A stretch of DNA of 64,000 bases, taken from Triplophysa rosa (lineage: Eukaryota; Chordata; Actinopteri; Cypriniformes; Nemacheilidae). Position 1 is the stretch's first letter. Every line of letters begins with the position of its first letter. Shown piece after piece: positions 42,515-57,500 of the stretch. The notes below the pieces were generated by a model. That model did not search any database, was not told the origin of the DNA, and saw only the letters and a list, made by a program, of their open reading frames with translations. The stretch lies in contig NC_079894.1 in the NCBI RefSeq assembly GCF_024868665.1, forward strand, positions 5,977,426 through 6,041,425, in the 5' to 3' direction. A program made the position numbers and the translations under genes.

Positions 42515-45500
42515 AATCTCTTGCTCTTTATTTCTCTCCATTTCTTCACTTTTATGAATTATTTTACGACCACATCACATGTGAAAAGTAACTAAATGAT
42601 GTGCTTTATGCATGAAATTAGACAGTCTTATTCACAGTGCATTATGGGAAAAGACAGTAAACAATGACACTGAATGAACATAGACACTGAATACAATGTT
42701 TCTGCATCAGCAACAAATTTAGAGACTATAACATAGGTCTTTCACAGCCTACTTTCATGAGTATGTTGTGATTTCATAATAAATTCATGTAATATATGAA
42801 ATAGGTCTATTGTCTAGTTCTGTTCTGTTCTGTCCAGTCCAGTCAAGTCAAGTCAAGTCAAGTCTTGTGTAGTTTGTTCTTTTCTTTTCTCTTCTTTTCT
42901 GTCCAGTCCAGTCAAGTCAAGTCTTGTGTAGTTTGTTCTTTTCTGTTCCGTTCCGTTCTGCCTAGTCTAGTCTTGTGTTCTGTTGTGTTCTGTTCTGTTC
43001 CAATTCAGTCCAGTCCAGTACAGTCTAGTCTAGTCTAGTCTAGTTTGTTCTGTTCTGTTGCATTCTGTTTCAGTCCAGTCCAGTCTATTGTCTAGTTCTG
43101 TTCTGTCCAGTCCAGTCTATTGTCTAGTTCTGTTCCGTTCCGTTCCGTTCCGTCCGGTCCAGTTCTGTTCTGTTCTGTTCTGTTCTGTCTAGTCTAGTTT
43201 GTTCTAGTCTAGTTTGTTCTGTTCTGTTGCATTCTGTTTCAGTCCTGTCCAGTCTAGCCTAGTTTATTCTGTTCTGTTGTGTTTCAGTCCAGTCCCGTCC
43301 AGTCCAGTCTAGCCTAGTTTGTTCTGTTCTGTTCTGTCCAATCTAGTCTAGACTAGTCTAGTTTGTTCTATTCTGTTGCATTCTGTTTCAGTCCCGTCCA
43401 GTCCAGTCCAGTCAAGTCCAGTCTAGCCTAGTTTATTCTGTTCTGTTTCAGTCCAGTCCAGTCCCGTCCATTCTAGTCTAGTTTGTTCTGTTCTGTTCTG
43501 TTCTGTTCTGTTCTGTTCTGTTCTGTTCCAGTCCAGTCCAGTCCAGTTTGTTTGTTATTCTGTTCTGTTCTGTTCTGTTCGATCGGTCCAGTCCAGTCCA
43601 GTCTAGTCTAGCCTAGTTTATTCTGTTCTGTTTCAGTCCAGTCCAGTCCCGTCCATTCTAGTCTAGTTTGTTCTGTTCTGTTCTGTTCCAGTCCAGTCCA
43701 GTCCAGTCTGTTCTGTTCCGTTCCGGTCCGGTCCGGTCCAGTCCAGTCCAGTCTAGCCTAGTTTATTCTTTTCTGTTCTGTTCTGTTCTGTTGCAGTCCA
43801 GTCCCGTCCCGTCCATTCTAGTCTAGTTTGTTCTGTTCCGTTCCAGTCCAGTCCAGTCCAGTCCAGTCTAGTTTGTTCGTTATTCTGTTTCGTTATTCTA
43901 TTCTATTCTATTCTGCCCTGCCCTGCCCTGCCCTGCCCTGTCCTGTTCTGTTCTGTTCTAGTTCTTTTCCAGTTTAGTCTAGTTTGCTCTAGTCTTGTCT
44001 AGTTCTGTTCTGTTCTGTTCACCTAGTATAGTCTAGTATAGTCTTGTTATTAAAATTAGTTCCAACATAATCAGATATAATCTACTGCACTGTTAAAGAA
44101 TGAACAGAGCTAATTTATTATGTCAGAATTATAGTTCATTAGAATAAAATATATTAGAATATTACAATTTAAGAGTGATTTAGAAATGCTCTGAAATTTG
44201 TAATTTGAAATTGTACATATGAGTGCATTTCTTGGTAATACAACTACTGCTCTGTGTGTATAATTCCCCTACAGCCATACATGAAGATAACCATAAAAAA
44301 AGGATATTTATAATTTTACACTGCAGTCACGCCTTGTTCTTTTGTAACTAGTCATTCGTGAAAGATGCTGCACAGTTTGATGACTTAGCATGTAACATTG
44401 GCTTTGGGTTCCACTCTGTTCTTTGCACCTGTGTCCAGTCTGGTTATCTGGCATTAGTCACTCGGCACAGGACACTTCTGCTCTTCTTTGCCAACGGCTT
44501 GATTTGTAAACAACAGAGCATGTTTCCGAGAAAGCGGTGGAAATGGCCTGCTGAGTATCCAATTATAAGTTCATTTGAGAGAACCCTGATAGAATATAAT
44601 AATAGTGGCTGATTGTAGGAAGATGAAGTAGATCCTTCTTACTGGTCTGTAAAAATTGTTCAGCCATTAATCTTTTTTTATGCTCTGCTCCAGCATGCTT
44701 GAATGTATTTTAAATGCATCTTGCCACTGATTCAGTTTAGGCCGATCGGTGTTGTTTGTAATCCTTTTGGCATTTAGAGTTTAATCTACAAATTCAGAAG
44801 ACATACAGTACATGTCAATTCGTGGCCAAGTGATGTCCAGTTTTGGAAACTTTACATCTGTGAAATAAAATGCTTTTTATTCAAATACATTATTCATATT
44901 TTGTTTACGTGTTGTGCTTGGAGTAAAGTTCAGCTTTGACAAGAATTTAGGGAGGCTTGGCAAAAAAAGAACACACAACACATGTTAAAAGCTTACTGAG
45001 TCAAAGCCAATGAGAATGACTGCTGTTGTCAAAAACAAGACAGGGAAATATTTGAAATATTAAATAAAAATATGAATAACTGATAGAATGGATAGTTAAA
45101 AATGTATTTGTATGCACACACACAATCTGTGTTATTATGTGTATGCCAAGCCTCCAGTGTCATTAACAGATCTCTGTTTAAAGCAGAATTCATTCTTGCA
45201 TGCATAATATGCCATTACACAACATTTGTTTTTATTCTTTTTCCTTTTTGCTTTGCCATTTGCGTGTTTTTAATCTGCTGAGATTATCCGTCGTTATTTT
45301 TTCTCAGTATTCACTGAAGCTTTCAGTGAAACAGATTTCCTGTTGTTTGGGGAGGCAGAGTTTACGAAACACTTCCACTGAGCAGATGTTTTTAATATAA
45401 TGCTGTACATACTGGGGCAAGGCTGTTTGTAAGATCTGGGCACTAACTAGATCTGCATGTTATATTTAATACAAGTCTGAGCAACATACGTTGAACATAC

Positions 45501-48500
45501 ATACATAGAACAAGAGCGGACTTTTTGCTCAATTCCTATACTATATTATCTGTATTATTGAGTCTTGGGGTGTCGCAGTACACAAGTATTGACAATAATC
45601 ATTATATTAATAATCGCGATTACTGATATTGTGTTAATGCGACACATGCTGTATAATAGCCTAGTACTTTACATAATTCAGTGCCAGTTGACATCTGGTT
45701 GACACTCCAACAAAGTAGGTGGTGATTTTGCACCCATTTAACATTGCTTTAACCCTTAAGCTTTTCCGGTCATTTTTGATCGTTTTCGATTAATTGTTTT
45801 TGTGATTAAAATAGTTTATTCTATCAGCACAGTTCAAGATTCTGGGACTTGAACAAAATAATAAAAAATTGGCTTCACTCGATGATGCGGTAGTACACAA
45901 CATGGTCTGTATAAGGCTGTTTGGGTAAAAAATGAACAGCCATATAAAATAAAAAAATAAAAGAAATAAAGTCATACAGGTTTGAAATGACAAAAGGGTG
46001 AGTAAATGATGACAGAATTTTCATTTTTTTGGGTGAACAACATTTGGCTGGACATTAATAATAGCATATTTAATTAATTTTATGTATTTATATTTCCAAA
46101 AATGGTAATACATATTGTGATAATATTGTAATTGTAGATTATTTTGGACCCTATAAGAGTGCAGTGAACATTTGCAGAACACAAAAGAAGATAAAGTATT
46201 TTGAAGGCCCCATTGACTTCCATCTTATGGAAACAAAACCAAAATGCCTTATTTTGCATTTCACTGAAGAAAGAGTCATATACATACATATACATTTTGG
46301 GTAATAAATCATGGGGGGTGAACTATCCCTTTAATCAGTCACAGTTTATATGTGACAAGATTGTAGCGGTTTTAGCTGCATGTTAAAATAATGATGAGCT
46401 TCGCTCACCAAATATGATTCCCCACCAGATCTATCAAGATCATGTCCATGAAATGAGTTATTTAAAACGTCAATTTCAGTCAAGGAATTAGTTTAGCTCA
46501 AAGGAAAATATGTATAATAATCGTTATTAAATATACATATTTTACAGTCTCTGATTAGTAATATAAAGTATAACAATACTTGTATGTATTCATCCAGCGA
46601 ATGCATCAATGATATTATACACTTTACGTTATCTCATGGCCATAAGTAACGTGACTTTACCAAACAGGATTTAGAGCAAAGGTAGCATAAATCCAATACA
46701 GTTAAAGGGACCAAGTATGTGAGCGTGAGCACAGAAAACCTGTCACAAATGAATATATGGTTGTTTATTAAACTATACTCTACATGGTAAACATAATGAT
46801 CACATAAACACAAACAATACATGAAACACAAACGCGCTAGGGCGGAGAGAGAAAGAGAGAGAGAGTGAGTGAGAGAAAGCATGGCAGCGATTTCTGAATC
46901 TTTAACAAAGAGGCACAAACTTAACGCAGCTATTCTATAAATAGAAACGGATACTTGCGAGCTCTGTGCTGGATGTATATCCGTATGCGCTTGGAGAGAT
47001 GGAAATGTTCAAATGGTTTCAGAATGCGGTCCTGCTGAAAAGTTCCGGGCCTCGTGACCAGCCGCATGGCTCATCAAGGTGTGCGACGCAGCAGAAGTCC
47101 ATTGTTCCTTCTTTTCCTCCAGTGGGGGAAAAGGCAGTCTCCGAAGAGACACCACAAACCAGTTTCTGATGAGGGCAGGTATAGAGAAAAAAGGCCAAGC
47201 TGCGTTTTCAGAGCAAGCTCGATATTTGACTTCACGAGAGGGCATGCCCACCTGAGTTTGAATCGACCAATCAGAGTTGAGCAGGGAAGAGGTTCTTTGT
47301 CCACTCAACAGCTAATTTGCATCTTTATGACCTCCTAGCAACTTTACAAAATACCAGTCCAAATTATAACATAATGAAAATAAAGTGTTCTATGGTCACA
47401 CAATATATATAAATAAGGAGGAATTGTAAAGGCAAACATTTAGATATCAAATATGCCGGGTTTGAATTGCATCAAGTCATGATTCATTCGGATGTACGAA
47501 TACAAACAAAGCCTGAATTAAACTTGCCTATTTAACAGTTACAGATTATTTAAAATGGCAAGAGCGCCAACATATAACCTAGATATTTACATATACAGTA
47601 TTAGAAACAGACAGTTTAGTGTAGTTTTGTCAGAGAAGTTTCTCTGGATAAACTACAGGTGAGACAAAACAGAGAGACTTCTCACATCTCCTTTTGCTTG
47701 CTTTGAAGCTTAGGAGTCGTAAATATCCCACGGAGAAACAAAAGGGGTTATCAACACTTTCAGTGAGAGCACCAACCTAAATCCATCCCCCCCTGGACTC
47801 AGGTCTTTTGATGTTGATATCAAGAAACCAGGACAAAAGAGAGTGGAGGGGGTTTATGGCTCTTCTTTTAATGATTCCGACCATTTGGCTTATGCCAAGT
47901 CTCTACAAGATATTGGAGTATAATTCTGGCATGGTTATACTGTCAGAAATGAAAACTAGATTTTATTTTCATATCCCACTGTATATGCACATCAGTTTAA
48001 TTGAGCAGCATAAATCTAATGGAGCTTATCCAAACAAAATCTGTGTGCCCATTCCAAGAGTCATAAAATGTGTAAGGTCTCTCCACTAAAGGTCAGAGCA
48101 ATTTTGATGCAGCATTGACTTAAGATACAATTCATTGACTGGCCGCTAGAGACTGGCTCCAAAACAGAGCAGAATCTCATTGAGCCCCATGTTAAAATGC
48201 CCAACTTTATAGCAGAAAAAACATGTTTACAGCCTGGTACAAAAAATTATTTTGGACTATAGCTAGTCATCCGTTAAAATTTTATTAAGCCTTAAAATTC
48301 TGCAATATATATGGGTGGGGCCACTTGAGTGACAGGTGGGTTCATCAACCAGGCACCTCAGCTCCACCCAAGTCCCGCCTTTTTGCCCATTTTCGATATT
48401 TGTGGAGTGACACGTGGTGACGCGCTGCCAAGATGGTGGCGACCAGCTCCGCCCACTTTATGGTTCAAAATTGCTCTTCACAGTTCTGCGGGTGATGTCA

Positions 48501-51500
48501 CAGACACTACGTCCATGTTTTATACAGTCAATGCCCAAAACCCGAAAATTGCTAACATTCTTCCAAATATCTTTCAAAGGAAGAGAAGAAATGTATACAG
48601 GTTTGGAACAACTTGAGGGTGAGTAATTTATGAAAGAATTCTTTTTTGGGTGAACTATCCCTTTAATACTCAAGACAAATTTACAATAGCGTATTCATAT
48701 ATAGATGTGCATACTGTACTATTGTACAGTCAAGTACTTTATATTACATTATATGGATTTATATAGAATATACATTGTCAAATACTTTGTCTAACAATCC
48801 GTGCCCATCACATTCTCTCTCTCCCTCTTTCTCTCTCTCTCCAGTGAGATGAAGCAGGCGCTGGTTGAGGAGGGCAGTCGGTGTCTTCTGCTTTCGCGTC
48901 AACAGAGGTTTAATGAACGCTGCTGCATTCGCTGCTGTTCGCCCTTCAGCTTTCTGCTCAACCCCAAGCGCTCCTGCCTGGACTGCCACTACAACGTCTG
49001 CAAGGACTGCTGTACCTACAGTAGGAAGGATAAAGGCTGGCTGTGCTCCGCCTGCCAGAGGAGCAGGTCAGTATCTCTTGGAAAGGGGAAGCGCTAACAA
49101 GAGCTAAGCTATACAGTAACTGCTGTGACAGTCAGTGAGAGACAGCTCAGACAGGGGGCTTAAGTGGGAAACACCTGCCTGGTGAAACAATAACAACTAA
49201 AGTTCTGATGTTTGGTGTTGTTCGGTGTCACGTTTCGTGGGTGAGAGACACGGATACACGGACAGAGGACCCAAGTGCAGACAGGGTAAGGGGTAAACTA
49301 GACTTTTAATAATAATAACAAAATACAAAACAAAGACCCACGTGGGGGTAACATAACAAAACAGGGGAACACAGACAAGGACCGGAGAGAGTATCGAAGG
49401 CCGAAAGGGTCAAAATGACTCTCTCCACACTTAACAAAGGATCCTGCCGTGATTCTGCCACAAGATCAAGACAGACATGACAAGATGAGGCAGAATCACG
49501 ACAGTTCGGTAAATAAGAAGTGAGTTTTTTGACAGTTAACAACAAACAAATGTACTACAAACGCATTTTATGCTCCATATGTTAAATATCTGAATTGTCC
49601 TGGTTTATTTCTTTCAACACTTTATTACTAAAAGTTTGTCTCCCTTGCTCACATAAACAGTAACAGAACTTTTCCAAATATGGATTATATACTGTACATA
49701 TATAAATATGTGTTAGATCATTGGAGAATAGAAGTAAACAATTTACATTTGTGCTATGCTTATTAACAAAATATACTACAATATATACAGTACAGTATAC
49801 AGTATATTGAACATGAGACATCTATACTGTACAGTGGTTTAGTACTTAGTGTGGCTCTGGTCGAGGTAAATATGAGCCAAAAATGAGTGCTATATATTCT
49901 TTGCTCTGGTGGAAACAATATTATTTGTCCTCAAGGGGTATCTGTATCATATGTTAAAGAAAGCTTTTTTAAGCTTGAAAATACAGCTACTGTATTAAAG
50001 CCTCTCATATTTCTACGCAGATTCTCTACATTTAGGTTCTCAATAAAATGTTGCCTTCATGGTGGGGATTATTTCATGTTAACAGTATATGTATGCATTG
50101 CATACATATATATTGCATACATTTTATGGTTCTTTGAACCATAAAAATAAGGATTCTTATTTTGTTATTAGTATTAATATACCAAAAATATACCTTGTAA
50201 TTGATAAGCTTTTTCTTGTTAATTCTTTGTTTTGTATAAATTTACACCCTAACACTATTTTTGACCTTATTTCTTTTGAACTTGGAAGTAATCTTGCGCT
50301 TTCCGAGCATGCAGTTCCTGTAAAAACACTATTTGATTTTAGACTTTGGACCCGAGCTGTGAGTGGCACAAGAACATTGAGCTATTTGTCTCTGATCTTG
50401 TCTCTTGCTTCATTGCATTGACAGACAGGGAAGTGTAGTGGAGTTACTGTAAAAGCAAACAGTTGCCACAAGTGCCTTTATTTAGACTGTCTGCTTTTTT
50501 ACTTTTTTGGGGTATATGCATTTCTGTCATGTCTGCACATGTATAATTTTATGATCATATTCATTTTTAAATAATTTATGCTGAATTATTCAGACGAAAA
50601 ACAATTACATCTATTCTTAAGATTTTTCTAGTCTCAAGTAAGCTTTAAGTCTGAATGTTGTCATTAGGCATCATAACCTGCCCTTGTTTATCTGTTTTCA
50701 GGTTGCTGAAGATCCAGTCACTGGAATGGTTTTACAATAATGTGCAAAGGCGTTTTAAAAGATTTGGCAGCGCCAAAGTGTTAAAGAACCTCTACAGGAG
50801 GCATGCAGCAGAGCGTGGAGTGCTAGCAGAGCTTACAGGTACTCTCCATCTGGAGTGCTGTCTGACCTGACCTGTCTGAACACATTTTAAACTCTGGCAT
50901 TTTGTAGCGTACAGTATTTTGTTATATTGTGAAGATTGAAGAGCTGGATTATATAGCCTAGCGTGTTTGTAAAGTGTCACACACACACAGTGGATATTTC
51001 GTCTCGGTTTTGGATTTTCTTTGTTGCTCTTGTTTTTGTCCAGCCATGGTCTTCCCTCTGTGGCCAGATGTCCTAAGGCCCACTTTTCTTTTCCAAGTGC
51101 CAGGGAAGTTGGATCATAACATGGAAGGTTTTATTTCACATAAATTAATGTAGGTTAGGTTGCATGATGCGAGATGAAAATGCTTAGACTGACAGCACAA
51201 AGACATCATGACTTCAACATCTTTATTAAGACTCACGTATACAGTATATTGACCAATTAGTAAGAGAAATAATAAGGAAAGACAGTTGTCACCTCTCTAT
51301 CCGAATAAAGATAATTAATTATGATTTGAAACTTAGTAAAGCGTCTATATTTCTTTTCGGCATAATTACTTATATTAGCTTATCATTATTAGATAAATAG
51401 TTTTTACATTTATAAAAAATTAAGATATAAGCAGAGTATGGATCATGTAGTGGTCTGAACCCATTTTCACAGAATGTGTTGTCATATAAGGGGTAACAAA

Positions 51501-54500
51501 ATGGACACGTTATAATCTTCATGAAAAATGGTGGCCTAACCATTAAGATATTTTTCATATCTTCATGAAAAATGGTGGCCACCCACTGTTATGAGTTTGA
51601 CAATACTAATACATGTTTGTTTAGAATGGTATCTTTTGCAGGATCACATAATCTCAAAGGTTATTTTCCTCTTTCACTTATCATCTTAAAGCTCCTTTGG
51701 CTGTGTGTGCGGGTATATGGCACTCAAGTGTACTGAGAGTTTTGATCTGTGCCAAGGCTGACCTCCAGCTGTGGTCGGTGAATGAGAAATGTCTTTTCCA
51801 TAGACAAATGGACAGGAAAACCATTAGAGTGAAAGTGAAAAATAAAGAGCTTTGACCACACTACACTGTGCGGTCAGGCCATTGAAATTTGATGCACAAA
51901 AAGCTAGAAAGTATAATCTGTTAAGAATTTTACATCAGACAAGAACGGACCGATAAGCTTATGCTGTGGCATTATCGTTGTATGTTTTTAAGCTGCATCT
52001 CAGTGGAAACATACTTTAGTTGTCAGCTTTATGTCATAGAAAAGGCTTGATTGATGACATTGATTTGATTTGCGCTTTGAGCAGAGAGTAGGCGTAAATT
52101 TCTTTGTGCAGTGTAAAAAGCAGGTGGGTTTTTTTTCACATAACAGTAGATCGTGACTTCAGAGGCAGCTTGACCTTCAATAACTTAAGCAGTAAGGGCT
52201 CCGTGGAGCGGAGGATATATGGATATGTCATGTCAAATGGTTGGCTCTCGACAAAATATGTGACTGATAGAAACAAGCCATTGCTGATATTAAATCATTT
52301 ATTGTCAAAGTTGGAAACGTTTCTCAGTTTGGAACAGCCCTTTTTCTTTGCAACAACAACAAAGCTGATTGCATATGGTTGCATTTATTTCCTCTTTCAT
52401 ATTGAGCCAAGCTCTTTTTTCCACACTTGCGAGATCTTATGAAGCTGGAGGATGTTATTTTCCAGGCCATTGCACTTAACACTGTAGTGTGCTGAAGCCC
52501 AGTGGAATACTGGAAAGTAATGTAGAAAAAGCTAGATTTGAAACTGACAAAACACCCAAGTGCTTTCATTTTTATTATGTGGATGTGATGTTGATCTATT
52601 TAGCTGTCTTTGTGGCATGTGTTCTGCCAGAAGATTATACAACTTCTCCAAGTGAAAATGGAAAGATTTCTTTACCAACTATGTTAATCGAACACAATGT
52701 AATATTTTGTACACCAACAGAGGGCAGCACTTATGAGGAGGAGGGCATCTACAATGAAGGCAGCGTGTATGAGAGCGACTCTGCATTCTACAGGCAAAGT
52801 GAAGGTTTGTTATCAGGGCCCATAGTTACATTTTTTGACATGCAAATCAGTAAAAAAATTAATTGTTTTACATTTTATTATATGGGCTTAGAAATGGTTA
52901 ATTTTAGACTTTGTAATTAGACAGATCCTATCAATGTGTGATTTTCTCTTTGTGTGTATTTTAATGGTAATGCTGCACTGTGTCTGCAGAGCGCAGCATG
53001 GCTGAGACTATTAACGTTGCACTGCGGGTGGCAGAAGAGGCCATAGATGAGGCCATTGCTAAAGCTGAGAGCAAGACTAACAGTCAAGTAGGTCTTTCTT
53101 ATCAATATGTGCAGTGCTGAGTAGAGCTGGACAGGACAAGACAAAGATATTTTTTGTTTTTACCTGTTTGTCCTTGTAGGAAAAGCAGAGTGAAGCTCAT
53201 TATCTGCGAGAGCACAGAGGAGAGCTGATAGAGGAACTGGCCACAACTATAGTACAGAAAGTGAGTAACATTATTGTACAAAATCTGGAGATTTACAATC
53301 CCTGTTTTATTGTGTTGTGATACAGTAGGATTCTAGTACTCTTTTGAATAGCAGTCCTTACATACAGGTAGCAAATATTGCTGATGATAATATTAAGGCA
53401 TGGTCATGACTTATATTGTCACGGTCCTACCTTCTTGTTTATGAATTCCTAGTAGTGTGGCAGGATCGGGACAGAGCCCTTAGGTTTTATGTGAGAAAGC
53501 CATGAGTTGTTTATGTTCTTTACTTCTCATGTGTTTTCTCGTGTCTTGTCATTGGCCCCGCCCCTCTCGTTTCATGTATTGCCTCCCTGCCGTGTCTAAT
53601 GTTTCCCACCTGCCCTGTGTCATTATCCCTCGTTTGTCTTGCCATATATAAGTCCTCATTTTTCTAAGGCATGTTTGTAAATAATATACTTAAATGTCCT
53701 AATTCAATACTTGGTCTAGTTCTCTTTCCTGGACACTGCCCCATAATATGACTTTCTCATTTTTTTGCAATAAAAAGTTGTAGTAATTTAAATCATGTGG
53801 TTAATGCATTTCTTTTGTTACTATTATTCACAGTGTTTGCTTAAAATTCACAATGTATATTTTATACTTCAGATTGTCCAGCGGAGGAGGGATCTGTCTG
53901 AGATGCAGTCTGGTAATCAAGTTTCTCCTGATCAAGCTAAGAGTGCCATCAATGCATCTCTCTGGGTACAGTGGCCTTTTTCTCTTCAAACACTTAAGGC
54001 CCTGTTTCACAGACACAACTAAGCTTAAGCCAGCACTATGTTTAATTAAGATATTTATGTCGCTTTTATAAAAACACCTTAGAAGAATACATTACTGGTG
54101 TGCATCTCGAGACAAAACAAATATATTTTAAAATATTTCTGAGCAAGTTATATTCAGTTAAGACAGGTCACACATTCATTTTAGTCTGGGACTAGCCTTA
54201 AAACTTGTCTGTGAAACCGGGCCTAAATCAAGAAACTTCTGCATTCCACTGGGTACCATTCATATGCATGTGAACACGAGAGTCTAAAAATGCACTCATA
54301 TAAAAAGCTTCAACTTCAAAGCTGTTTGATAAAAAAGAGTGAGATCAGTTCATGTTCTTAAGTGTAAAGTCTAGTATGGCCGCATCCTCAGTCTCTGGTT
54401 TTGCCACTTATAAGATCACGAACCTTTTCATATGCATGTTCTGTAAAGCATTTGGATTGTTTTACAGTTAACTGAATGAAACGTCTTCTTTGACCTCAGA

Positions 54501-57500
54501 GATCTCACTCAGCTTTCTGCCTTTTGCCTGATGAGAAAGTGGACCAGCAGGGCAAAATTGAGTCCAAGCCTTCAGCCTTTCAAGGTCATGCTCTGGAAAT
54601 GAAGAAAGAAGGAACAATGCCTGTCCAGGTCTTGCCTAGCTGGAGGAGTGTTGACCGATTGGACAATTCCAGTAAGAGCATTTCCGTTCATCCATACGTC
54701 TATTCCATACATTGAGTTACACTTACTTTAATTTAGTGTTTAGAGAGGTTTATACTCATATTTAACATTAAACAGTTACATAGCAGATAGCACCTTGATT
54801 GTAAATGTTTATTTTGTTAATGGAGAGACAGCAGGACCCCCTTTATATAGTGTTTTCTAAATGTTATGTGTGTGTTTTTGCGTTTCTTCAGTGTTACAGA
54901 GCCCTGATGGGAACTGGATCGCTTGCCAGAACACCCTACTGTCTCGTCCAAGCCTTTTAACCAAGCGTAAAAGCCTGGTCTACAGCGCCTTGGAAAGGGA
55001 ATCCGGTGTGGTGTCCGCTTATGATGAGATGGGCTCAGAAACAGAGACTGAGTCTGACGGAGTCTGGGGCGCGGCTCTGCAAGAACTTCGCCTTAAGATG
55101 TCTGCCAACAAGCAGTTGAGTTATCCTGAGTCTTACAGTCATCAGTCAACCTTGCCTTTGGATGCACAAACCCAAAAGTCTACTGCTGATATTGAGAGCT
55201 CCCCTGGTGAGGATGGACCGTCGCATAAATCCCACAAATCTCTACTGCCCTTCCTGAAAAGGAAAGTGCCACTGGACCACAGACGACCCTCGTCTGCTCG
55301 TCGCCCAAGCATTATGGATGTTAATTTCAACCCAGGAGGGGCAGAGAGCAGCGATGATGGCCTAGAGGACAGCAGGGTCAAGAGGTCACGCAGGAGGAAG
55401 AAGAGTAAGAGAGAGGACGCAGAATGGAAAGGACAGCCAGTGTTGTCTTTACCGGTGAGGATGAATGTTTATGTTATGAAACTTTGACTTAGTTTGGCTT
55501 TGATTTATGTGATATTTCTGTAAAATCAGCATGTATTTGTGCAGAAACATTACTACTTAACATCATCTTTTTTAAGCTACAGGGTTTATGAGGTCACCAA
55601 GTACCTGGTGATATCAGGGAATGATTTTTTTAATTCTGTCTACAGGATTGCAGTAGCCAACTCTCAGATGCTCTGGTGAAGAATCTGTACTTAAAACAAG
55701 ACCCAGTTTTGTGTGATAAAAGTGATCAGGATCTGGAAGCTGATGCTTCAGACACTGCTACCCCTGACATCTTGAGTTCTGGAGCAGTGACCCCTGAACC
55801 ATTTGGACTTGATCTCAGAACTCACAGCAGTGTGGATCACAGAGCCCAAGGTTTGGTTGAATCTTTAGATCAGGAGTTGACCTCCAAATTGAGAGAGCTG
55901 AACAGTCAAGTCAGAGAAACACAACTTTCTTCCACTGAGGATGAATTGGACAGGTTGGATCATCAAATCAGAGCTCAAGAAAATGAAAGAAAAGCAGAAG
56001 GAGATGATGTTATAGAAGATGCTACATTTGCTATTGAGGTTGATTTAACAGAAAGAACGAATGAAACTGAAGCGGCATATCATCAAATAACAACAGAGAA
56101 GCTGGAGGACGACGAGTTGACCTCTAAACTTAAAGAGCTAACCAGTCAAGTCAATGAGACGCAGCTTTCTTCTACTGAAGATGAATTGGACAGGTTTGAG
56201 GATCAAATTGAATTTGATGTCTCAACTCAAACAATCAGAATCGAGACGCTGGAATCAGATGATAATAAGACAGATAATCAAAACAGATTGATACAATATC
56301 AAGAGAAACCCCAAAGTCATGTAGAGAAGATGGCTGAAAAAGCAGAAGAAGAGAGATCAGAGAAAAGGCCCGGGGAAATGGTATCAGAAAAAGACATCAG
56401 TGAGCGAAATGTTGTGAACGAGACGTCGAAAGATATTACCACTGGCAGCCAGAAACAAGAACTACCTATGACAGACGCACAAGAGAAGAAAGCCAGAAAG
56501 AGGACTGAGAAGACGAAGAGCCAAAGACAAGTCCAGACTGAAGAAAGAAGCTCAGCTGACGGTGAACAGAGCGGAGCTGAGAATATAGAGACTGTGATTC
56601 AAACGGAGGAGGCTTTATCCAGTGAACTGTCTTCAAGTAGATTGCTTATTGAGGATGGAGAGGTGGAATTTGATAAGATCATCGATATTGTAGCGAAGGC
56701 TTTGGATGACATGGAAGACAAGTCAGAAGCTTATTGTGGTGAGGGGGTATTTTTAGAGGAGAGTGAGGCAGAGAAACGAGAGATGACGGAAGATAAGGCA
56801 GAGCAGGAGACGGTAACTGAGGGTGTAAGACATGAAATGGAGGACGGCGTGGATGTTGAGCAATCTTTTGTTGCTGGAAGGTCGAAGGAGGTTCACGAAA
56901 AAGAAACGGGGGAGATCAACAAAGTTGTGGCAATTGAGAACAGCACTGTTGTTGAAACATCAAAAGAGATGCTTCTACTGAAAGATGCAAACAGTCAAGG
57001 TGACGCTTCAGACACTGAGAAAAGAGTGCAGCAGAGATCTGTTCGGCATAGCGCACCATCTGGTCAGGAGGAGTATCTCTCACCAGAGGAGATCTGTAAG
57101 GTAAAACAAAACTGAATGCTTCAGCTAGGAATCTGCTTGCTACTGATAGGCACTGCTTATTTCTTTCTTATTCCTTTTTCCTGTTTGTCTTCCTCCTCTT
57201 GTTGTTGTTATTTTCTTAGGATTCACACATACTGGACATAGGGACAAATATACATTTTGTCGCCAATATACTTCAACAGGTGATACTTGTATTCTTATAG
57301 CCAGGATGCGTTAATTTACACAAAAAGACACCTAAAGCAGCAGAAAAAATGAAGAGACCATTTCAAAGTTATTTTCAGTTTTTCTGAATTTGCTATTTAA
57401 GAGTTGTGTTTAGGTAAAATTATCGTTTTTGTTTCATTCTGTGAACTACTAATTATATTTCTCCCAAATTTCAAATAAAAATATTGATGGCCTGGAAACA

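Noticed and set aside
42347..42541. Glu-Arg-rich open frame
   Set aside because: Translation of the CT microsatellite on the opposite strand.
46930..47340. Protein-coding gene from several overlapping frames
   Set aside because: None of the frames resembles a known protein, and no splice context supports one; more likely a repeat fragment.
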